Notes under the pieces: generated by a model
Told to the model about the DNA's origin: nothing
The model's database searches: none
What the model saw: only the letters and a program-made list of their open reading frames with translations
Program-made: the position numbers and the translations under genes
Assembly: GCA_037043455.1 (NCBI GenBank)
Contig: JAWPHD010003079.1
Span: forward strand, 30,001-94,000
Source of the DNA: Cyrtodaria siliqua
Taxonomy: Eukaryota > Mollusca > Bivalvia > Adapedonta > Hiatellidae
Direction: 5' to 3'
DNA: 64,000 nt
Shown here: positions 1 through 9,500 of the stretch, in pieces
Position numbering within the stretch: the stretch's first letter is position 1
Layout: each line of letters starts with the position of its first letter

Positions 1-1
1 A

Positions 2-598
2 CTTTTGAGCGCTTTTTGTTCGTTTTGCAATAACCGGTCTTGCCTGATTTTTACCCAACCATTTTTTATTGTTTATCCACCGATGGGGCTCAAAATAGTA
101 CACCCACGTTTCATCTCCAGTGAGCAACTCAGAAATTTTTCTAGGATGACAATTTTCATATTTTTTAAGAAGATTTTTAGCACATTTTATGCGTTTGGCC
201 TTTTGTTCAGTTGACAGCAAATGAGGGACCCAACTAGCACAAAGCATTTTTAATTTCAAACAGTTGGTCAAAATGTGATGAGTTGTGCCTTCTGAGATAC
301 CAAGACTATTAGCTATCTTAGAAACTGTATACCGCCCATCTTCGTCTACCATGGCCTTCACCGCATCAATGTTCTCCTTTGTTGCTGCAACAACAGGCCC
401 GCCAGGACGGTTACGGTCTTTAATGTTACGTTTACCCCCTTTAAATGTCTTAGCCCAACGAAAAACCGTTCTCAATGTCACTGCAGAACTGCCATGTACA
501 GGGCACAGTTCAGCATAAATCTCTTTTGCAGATACCTTTAAAGCAACCCTGACTTTAATGTAAGCCCTAATTTCAATTTTTTTCTTCACTTTCACGAT
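2..598 (-). pseudogene. mariner-family transposase, N-terminal part, runs off the window edge
   Basis: Cut-and-paste DNA transposase that would bind and cleave mariner terminal repeats. On the minus strand one frame stays open from about base 598 to base 2, with no stop before the edge, about 198 residues. It shows a helix-turn-helix-like N-terminal half (GRYTVSKIANSLGISEGT) and then the mariner catalytic block GDETWVYYFEP, which carries the first Asp of the DDD triad, followed by an NKKW stretch. The other two acidic residues would lie outside the window. No ATG is in frame at the 5' end; the frame opens with Ile-Val-Lys-Val, so the true start is lost or is a GTG near 595. Family assignment is from motif recognition. 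Whether the copy is intact cannot be judged here. Confidence 0.75.
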
Positions 599-1214
599 AG
601 CATTGAAATATAGCCACTATACATGAGTGCGCATAATTCAACTATGGATATCTCCGTCAGTTGTTATCGGATTAACCCGCTATTTTGCTCGAGTGAAATG
701 CACGAGTTTTCAGTGCGGTAATGTAAGGCGGTTTCTACGGAAGTGCATTAGTGACAGAATATATTGAATGCCCCTTCGTAAATCGAGAAAAGAAGCGACA
801 GTATCAGAAATACGAGCTATGCTGAGTTGAAGTTCTTTAGGATAGATAGTACTTACCATAGTTGAAAGAAAGGGTTGTTAATGTTCAATATACCTACAAT
901 CTAGATACCAAGAGGTTGTATTGAAGGCTTCGATGCCATCGGTCTGTGTATCTGATGAAAGACTTGGCATAAAATCTCTTTTATAGAAATACAAATATAA
1001 ATCTATAACATTATGAGCACAGTTCATACCATAACAATGTGCCTACAAACGATAGTTCCATACCTACATGTCATAAGTGTTATTTGTTAAGTAATCAGTC
1101 ATAGGAGTTTTTGTTATAAGTAGGTATAAAAGTAGAACAGGAAATGTAACTTTCACAGACAGAACAAACAAAGTCAACTAAAAACACGCGTTAACACAAA
1201 CAACACTTATAATG
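599..1214. other. intergenic, nothing recognised
   Basis: AT-rich sequence without a supportable gene. It may include the 5' flank or terminal repeat of the neighbouring mariner copy, but the partner repeat lies outside the window and this cannot be shown. Confidence 0.4.
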
Positions 1215-1300
1215 TTAATAAAAAAGCAAGGCATGTGACATCACAACCACACACGGGTTGACAATAGGACTACCGCCTTGGAACGGTCAGTGGCATAAGG
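1215..1300 (-). repeat. dispersed repeat, copy 1 of 3
   Basis: In reverse orientation this segment matches 11085-11225 and 26330-26490. All share a core reading about GTTCCAA-GGTAGTCCTATTGTCAACCC and then a CTTGCCTTTTATT-like end. No protein or tRNA head is visible. It is probably a short non-autonomous element. Confidence 0.5.
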
Positions 1301-1465
1301 TTACATATGCCTCACCACACTTTCGTACTTATGTTACATATGCCTCACCACACTTTCGTACTTATGTTACATATGCCTCACCACACTTTCGTACTTATGT
1401 TACATATGCCTCACCACACTTTCGTACTTATGTTACATATGCCTCACCACACTTTCGTACTTATG
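1301..1465 (+). repeat. 33-bp minisatellite, 5 copies
   Basis: Five near-identical 33-bp units beginning TTACATATGCCTCACCACAC. Because 33 is a multiple of three, the array reads as an 11-residue peptide repeat. There is no start context, splice signal or homology to suggest that it is translated. Confidence 0.9.
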
Positions 1466-2380
1466 CATAGGAGTCGTAATTAAACAACATTTCATTCAGT
1501 TGAAAATATATACAACTGCAAATTGAACAAAACCAACACACTTACTACCCAAAATATACCATGCGTTAACTGAGTTCCTTGGTTAATAGTTTCACTGTTT
1601 AAATAGAGTTCCTTTATTTGTTTATATTGCACTTCAAATATTACTATAACTATATACTTAGTATTGCTGAATTATAACCCATTCCTTACTTTTGTTATCT
1701 AGACGGATTGGTTTTATCGTTATCAAGATATTCGTCATTACCTGAGAAGGGGAAATCCTAGATGAACGATGAGTGTAGGTAAACAAAATACAAAGTATAA
1801 TTTTGTGCTATTTCATCCGTAGCAGGTAAACACGGCTTCAATTTTATAAGTGTGATTCACCGGCTATAGACGACACTAGCGTCATTTGAAGTAAATTTAT
1901 TAATGACAATACGTTGTTAAACTTAAACGTGGGAAATAGTCCAGCGAGTAAAAACAGAATATTAATTAATAGTCTGTACAGTACAGGTTTTATAATTTAC
2001 TAGTGGTAAATTAGTTATTAACTGTTACACCATTTTGCTTAAACGTTATATTTAAGGCACTGAATAAAAAATCAGTTGAACAAATAAATTCGGATACATG
2101 CATGTGAACGATCAAGTAAAGACAAATTGAACATTTTAAAAGGTTTAACTAACTTGTAGAATCAGATAAAGCAATCGAATATTATCAACATTTTGGTATA
2201 TTTAATATTAAACTAACTGGAGGCAGTATATCAAAGTATACTTTATACAAGTCGGAATATCATCGTTAGATCTACAAACGAGGTGAAAACTGTTTCGTCA
2301 AATACTAGTAAACAAGTTCATTAGTGACACAAAAAAGTACATTACTTCTCAACTGAAGTACGAGTAAACATCGAGTTGGA
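1466..2380 (+). promoter_or_regulatory. upstream region of gene A, promoter not pinpointed
   Basis: Non-coding AT-rich stretch between the minisatellite and the first ATG of gene A. It must hold the 5' UTR and probably the promoter, but no TATA box or initiator can be singled out. Confidence 0.25.
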
Positions 2381-2453
2381 ATGGAGTTGCGCAGTTTTCT
2401 ACAAGCAATAATTTGTACTGTGATGTTTTTCTACATACGGATATCATCAGCAG
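2381..2453 (+). CDS. gene A exon 1 (signal peptide)
   Basis: The ATG opens a 73-nt exon encoding MELRSFLQAIICTVMFFYI and on to a Ser-Ser-Ala cleavage-like end. The donor is G|GTAATT, phase 1. Length and sequence match exon 1 of gene B (29668-29740), which supports this start. Confidence 0.8.
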
Positions 2454-5400
2454 GTAATTAAACTTATTTGTTAATCATGTAACGTTTGTTTATCACCTGT
2501 GTAGATCACTTTTGTATATGTCGTATATCCCTTTTCCACAGCACGCGATTTCTCCAAATAAATACAGGGGATATGTATACCCATTGAATGACTCGCCTTC
2601 AGTTTGACAGGATGTAAAATGATTCATCCCATTCCTACTTTCTCTCAATCTCATTAAAATTAGACCCTTTATCACCAGATCACGGTACGATACTCTACGC
2701 TACTAAGCCTATAGCGGAGAGTATCAAAGCGTAATTAGGATATGATGTTAATGAAATTGACTTTCTCTGTCCTATCTACTAATCACTATTCGAATGAATT
2801 AAGGGTCAGGCGGCACTCTTGCAGTTTTTATCACCTATGAAAGGGAGTACATCAGGCTTTTCAAAGGGGTCTAGAGGTCCGACTTAATATTGACAAATAA
2901 TGATATTTTCTATTTTAAAGCGCCTACACATAATGAATGATCTTAAAAATGACCCCTTAGTTACAAGGAAGTTCATTCTGTACAGTAATACGTGCTATCC
3001 TAGGTTACGCACCAGGGTTAATTTCAGCATTTTATGTCCGATTCCGTCCTAGTTATATTGTGTATTTGAAGTTTAAACCTTAACAATATGGTTAGAACAT
3101 CATATTTTGATGGATGTAAGTGTTTTATCATGAATTGGAACAATTTTATAATTTAAGATATTTCTAGAAAAATCCTGATGTACTCCCTTTAACATTGTCT
3201 ATGAACGGTAGTTCCATACCTGAAAACAAAATGTGTTATACGTCGGGCTCATGCATTTCTAAAACTGACTAAACTTTGTTTATAAAAAATTACATTCTTA
3301 AAACCATGTCATAAACATCATAACCATCACAGTTAATTTTTAATACCGGTTTAACCCTATCTATGAATCTGAGACCCCGAATTATTACCACTGTATCACT
3401 CTTTATGTGTGATTGTACCATTGTTGTTTTTTTCTTCTTTATTGTTGAAAGAAACGATTTATGTCAAGCGACTAAAATGTTCATGTTCATTCATAGAAAC
3501 TTCTAAAACACATATCTCTCAGAAGATCTACCTTTCTCCAATAAAAAAATAAAATAAAACTTGTATCAAGTAAGAAGATAATAAGATGCCACTCCGTTGA
3601 ATGACGTCACTTTCTGTTTTGACAGTCAGCGGAACGATAAAACCCACTTCCTATTTTCCTTTCCTATATACATCAAATTTAAATAAACAATTAAAAAAAA
3701 CTAAGAAATGTTAATTAAAATTAAAATTTAAAAAAATTAACAATTAATCAAAAGTGATCATTTTGTATCTTAATTAATGCATAAAAAATATGTTTTTGTA
3801 GCCACTATTTTCTCTATACCATGGAGGTACTCATTTGACGGGTGCACTACTATAAGCCTGAGTCTTAAACCAAGATAGTGAATTAGACTGAGCCTCGAAC
3901 TAAGCTAGTGAATGGATGGGTGGGGGGGTAGCTGGGTGGGAGGAGCGCGAACTGGGGTGGAGGTGGAGGAGTAATATTTCGATTTAGTAAACATTTTATT
4001 TGTCCGTCATATTATATTCAATTCAACGGTAACTTTAAATTATATGCAAACATGATACAGTTGCTATAAATGGGTGTGCATGCGTCGGTGTGATACTGGA
4101 ATGTGTGACGTCATTTAGCTGCCAATACCCATTTCACCCTGACTTCCTGGCAAATCTGTAACAAGGAAGCGTACGGGATAGCTTCCTCAGCGAAGGAGAT
4201 TAGAAAGACGTGCATCGAATGTTCAAATGAGTCATCTTCCTTCTATACTCTTACCAGTAAAGTTTCCCGTATTAATGATCGTAGTCACTATAACTTCCTT
4301 GTAGATGATCGAAAGTATTTTTTATCAAAACTGATAACCCGTATCTGTATTGCAACACAATCATCTCGTTTGATCTAGGTTTAATACTCGGTGGGATCTA
4401 GATTTACTACTCGATGGTGTAAAAGCGTTTCAGATATAGGGTGGTGAGATTGGGGTGGGGGAGGTGCTATTTTCAGACATTTTAGTACACTAGTTACTTG
4501 CCTATGTCAATTGATATGTGATATTACAATGTCGCATTGTTTGGCGTGTTAACCACAGACATATTAATAAAGAGATAGGAAACTTCCTATCTTAATCAAT
4601 GAAGTACTAGTAACCAAAATAGCACGTGGCACCTTAAAGTTTCCTTCTATCTTCTCTCTCATTTATTCACTGATAGTGAAGAGAATACATTCAAACATAA
4701 TCATGTGGGATTATAACAATATATGCTTGTTTTCAAAATAATAAATTGTATAAAAATATGTTTAAATTTAAAAATGTCATTATTTGTTTATTTTTCGCTT
4801 TTCTTTTAAAAATTAAGGTTTGGACACAGTCAAAGTTTCCTTCAAACTCCTTTTTTGTTCTAAATGTAGGAGAAAGCAAAATACCATCATTGGAAAGAAA
4901 ATTAAATTTGTGATGGGATTTGGTATAAATAAAACTTTTATCTATAAAACTCTTCATGACATGTGTGTTTAAAGTTGGGAAATATTTTGTGAAATTTTCC
5001 CTCTGTGCCACGTGAAATTTAGATAATTTTCGTCGTGTTCAGTGTATTTGTTATTAGGTCTGTGTGTTAACAAACAATTCGGAACAATACTGACTGGGGG
5101 AAATCTAAGATTATCGGAGATGTGGTGGAGAGGGCTGTTCCCTCTTCGTTGTCCTGGCTGTTCGAACGCCTTTGCTAGTATATACACAAAGCGAAAGGAA
5201 AACACTATCAAATTATTCTGCTTACGCAACATTAAAATCGGTATTTCATGACTTGCGTAATAGTATAGTGTATTTGATTGGTGTTTCGGTACATCATGGC
5301 TAATTACTTTCCTACTGCGGTATAATTGATTAATAATTACAAACTGCGAACAATGCACATATTTACTGCATTCTGATTGGTTAGTCATTCTTAAAATTGT

Positions 5401-6336
5401 CCTGTTATTTCTCAATAACACGTCAAAATAAAATAGTTCCAGTTGCGCAGGCGCTGACTAAAATGGAAGCCCAACATTTGATTTAAGCGGCGAAAGGGGT
5501 CCGGGGTAGGCTTCCAACACCATATCAGGAAAAAAAAGTGGAACGGTTCCGGTTTCCGAGCTTCCACCTGGCTACGTGCCTGAAAAACAATCCTTAATTA
5601 CACTAATTATCCATTACGTGAAATGCATATTGTTGATTTACAAAGGCAATTAACATAACATTTAATGTATACATACTTTACGCGTTTGGATCATTTAGTT
5701 ATTTCCGGGCTCTATATCTATCTTCAGAGGAAGCACATGCATGCATGCGTGCGTGCGTGCGTTACTGACGGAAACTCCCGATGATACCCGAGGTGTTGAT
5801 AAGTGTTCGGCTAGGTATTCACTCGATAACTGATACATTTTAAGGTTGGCTAAGTCGTGCTTTTTATCGAGCGAAGTTGTTTTTGGAGTTGTTATTTTTA
5901 TTTATTTATTTTTTTGTATGCTTTTCGTGGGTGTAGAAGGATCGAGGATAAATTAATTGACAGGTGAATACATTAGGTTTGAAGAACGACGTTGTAATTT
6001 CAATTACGCTTAGATAATTATATGCATAAAATTAAATGCGCTATATAAATATTCAAGCCAAACCAGAGAAATAAACGTGACATGAATGTTCTTACTACCT
6101 CTGTTTAACCTTGATCTACAACAACAGAAGTGACGTCAAAAGTTACGAGAAAGTGTTATTCCAGTTCTTTGTGACATATGAAATCACAGGTGCCCGCTAA
6201 ATTTCACTTCATAGCCTCTAACTAATACTTAATAACTATCAATAAGGAAAAATGACCCATTCAAAATGCTTGTTGGTGTAAATTTAAATTACGGCATCAA
6301 ATATAAAATATCAGAAGAAAAAAAAAGATTTATTAA

Positions 6337-6373
<37 letters not shown>

Positions 6374-6429
6374 ATTACTATTTATAATAATAATTACTAT
6401 TATTATTAGTGTAATTGTTATTATTATTA

Positions 6430-6467
<38 letters not shown>

Positions 6468-6505
6468 ATCATTATCGTTGTTGTTGTTGTTATTATTATT
6501 ATTAC

Positions 6506-6536
<31 letters not shown>

Positions 6537-9500
6537 AATAATAATAATAATAATATTAATAACACTAATTTGATACCCATTGGGCACCTGCGAATTTTAG
6601 ATACTTTAGTTGGCGTTGCCTTTATAATTTTAGATGATATGTTGGTTGACGTTGCCTTATATTGTGTAATTTACAGTTGATAACGACGATGTTCAAGCCA
6701 CGCATTTACGACAGTGGTCGGAATGGTATAACACCGACAATCCGACAATAGATGGCGATGATGATGAAAGCATCAATAGCATTAGAAAGGTAAATGACAT
6801 GTTCAGTCTGCGAATATTGAAATAGTATATGTTATACTGATTTAAAAACAACGTGTTTAGTGCGTGTTGTTTTTTTGTTGTTGTTTTAATTGAACGGAAA
6901 TATTATCAAATTGTTTTATTGATATCATTTTAGAATGCCGATTGATGCCATTTTAGAATGCTATTTTATTGATGATATTTTAGAACGCTATTTTATTGAT
7001 AACATTTTAGAATGCTATATTACTGATGAGATTGTAGAATGCCATTTTATTGATACCTTTTTAAAATGTCATTTATTAGTATTAAGGCTAGGGAGTGTAT
7101 ACTTATCCACGTGTGGTGCATACCATAGTGATCTCGGTTTGTTTGGTGTTTACTTTGTGATTTCGGCAGTTTTCTTCTCTGTGTATATAGTTCCAGCACC
7201 ACTACACTAAAATAACCAGTAAAAATCAAAAAAATTATCCTCCACAAATCTTACTCATGTACATATAACCTATTGCTGTAAATCTGGGAGAAAAACTGGG
7301 CCAAATCTATCGAATAGACACTATAAACGTTGTTTTCGAATATACGGCAATATCGGAGGTCATCGTACTTCAGGTCATCGCACGTCGGAGGTGTGAACGA
7401 CCCGGTGATACTATATATGATAATATAAGAAAAGTTATCTGAGGTATTGAACTTGTTTACACCAGCATCTGCCCATTTGACCTTGTTTACTTCTGTTCTT
7501 TATGCATTCTACGCCTTTCAAAAAATCTGCACTGTATCTGTAAACATTTTTTTTAATTGACTTGTGATACAGTTTTGTTAGTAGATTCAGCAGCATTTCT
7601 CTCGTGTCTATGTTTTTTCTTTGTTGAGGTATATAAGATAAACTGTTCCTTTTGTTTAGCTATATAAAATAAACATGTTCATTTTTTGTTAAGCTATAAA
7701 AAAAATTATAAGTTAAACATGTCTATATAAGAGATACGCATGTTTCTATTGTTAAGCTTTATAAGATACGCATGTTTCTATTGTTAAGTTTTATAAGATA
7801 CGCATGTTTCTTTTGTTAAGCTTTATAAGATACGCATGTTTCTTTTGTTTAGCTATGTAAGACAAACCAGTTCCTCTCACGCCTAATAGCCATGAACCCA
7901 TTGTGGGGACATATTATGCTGTGGAATATCATTATGTTAGGAGTGCATATCACTTTCAAGGCACGTTGTTTACTTGTTCTGCTCCACATAGCGTATTGAA
8001 ATATGTATTTTAAGGCCGATAGATACTTAAAAGCATTTACTAGTTTTTTCAACATTTGCTGTGTGCATGTTTTTTTTCGACAAAAGTGAGAGAGAATAGA
8101 GACGTAATAAACCAAATCGAGCGGGAACTACTAGAATGTTCGTGATATCCATCTGTCTAGTTGTACCAAATCACAATGATAGTTGAGTCATCCCATCAAT
8201 GTTTGATTTACACACACATATATATTGTAAATAGTATATACTTTAAGCATTTAATATTCGAAATAACTACATATATACATTTATATTTACTTTTTGGTGC
8301 TTTGTTATATTAACTTCACTTTTTAAACGCACATGCTATAAGCATTATAAAACAGTGAATTCCATTATGATATAAAACACTTCTTTATTCGTGTTATAAC
8401 TGAATTCCGTCATGGTATAATTAACTTCCATCATCGTTTAACTAACTTGTTTCGTGGTATAACGGACTTAGTTTCGTGGTATATCTTGTCTACCTTAGTA
8501 TAATTATAGGTTATTATATTTGTATTGGGATACATGCACGAGTTATTTTGCGTATTAATATTGCGCGTCTTTGGGAGTGCAACATTTATGCACAAAAGAA
8601 CGAGAGCATATATCGCAATATAAATCTAATAACCTTTTTATTGCATACTCGTGCATATATCCCAATACAAATCTAATAACCTTTTTATGGCATACTCGTG
8701 CATATATCGCAATATAAATCTAATAACCTTTTTATTGCATACTCGTGCATATATCCCAATACAAATCTAATAACCTATACTTCTTTTATACTGAATTCGA
8801 ATCAAGTTCTTGCAATATTAATCACTCTCCATGGCTTCCTGGGTAGAACCAGTAACAAGTGATGTGGATTATTTACCATGCTCAAGGTTACATTACATGG
8901 CCGCGACGATTACTTGTGGAATTCTGAATGTCAAAAAAGTGTCCATTGTACATGTTGGCGAACTACTTCCGTGGCCGGGATAGTAAATACGCTGCGTCTA
9001 AATATGTGTAGCCTCTCACCGCTGCGGGTTCGAATCCCACTGGGAGACCGACTTGCCATGTGAGAGAGTGCTGATTCTATGGGTGGTGGGCGGTATACGG
9101 TACTGGTTCTACCAGAACAGATGGAGGAGTGGGATGGTGGGCGGTATACGGTACTGGTTCTACCAGAACAGATGGAGGAGTGGGATGGTGGGCGGTATAC
9201 GGTACTGGTTCTACCAGAACAGATGGAAGAGTGGGATGGTGGGCGGTTTACGGTACTGGTTCTACCAGAACAGATGGAAGAGTGGGATGGTGGGCGGTAT
9301 ACGGTACTGGTTCTACCAGAACAGATGGAAGAGTGGGATGGTGGGCGGTTTACGGTACTGGTTCTACCAGAACAGGTGGAGGAGTGGGATGGTGGGCGGT
9401 ATACGGTACTGGTTCTACCAGAACAGGTGGAGGAGTGGGATGGTGGGCGGTTTACGGTACTGGTTCTACCAGAACAGGTGGAGGAGTGGGATGGTGGGCG

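Larger units (their letters stand above)
2454..6676 (+). other. gene A intron 1
   Basis: GT-AG intron of about 4.2 kb holding a TTAA-type MITE (2838-3192) and an ATT microsatellite (6333-6562). Between 3193 and 6332 I see only AT-rich sequence, a G-rich patch near 3915-3970, a short ATGC/GTGC run near 5735-5762, and ORFs without recognisable content. Confidence 0.7.

Noticed and set aside
1258..1470. 70-aa ORF with 11-residue repeats
   Set aside because: Translation of a 33-bp minisatellite.
4733..5421. Overlapping minus-strand ORFs of 92 and 150 aa in gene A intron 1
   Set aside because: No family motif, no splice logic with neighbours, and composition like translated intron.
6311..6587. 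Poly-Asn and poly-Ile ORFs on the minus strand
   Set aside because: They are translations of the ATT microsatellite.
8505..8778. Regular repeat array considered as CRISPR
   Set aside because: Units are contiguous without unique spacers, there are no cas genes, and the DNA is eukaryotic.
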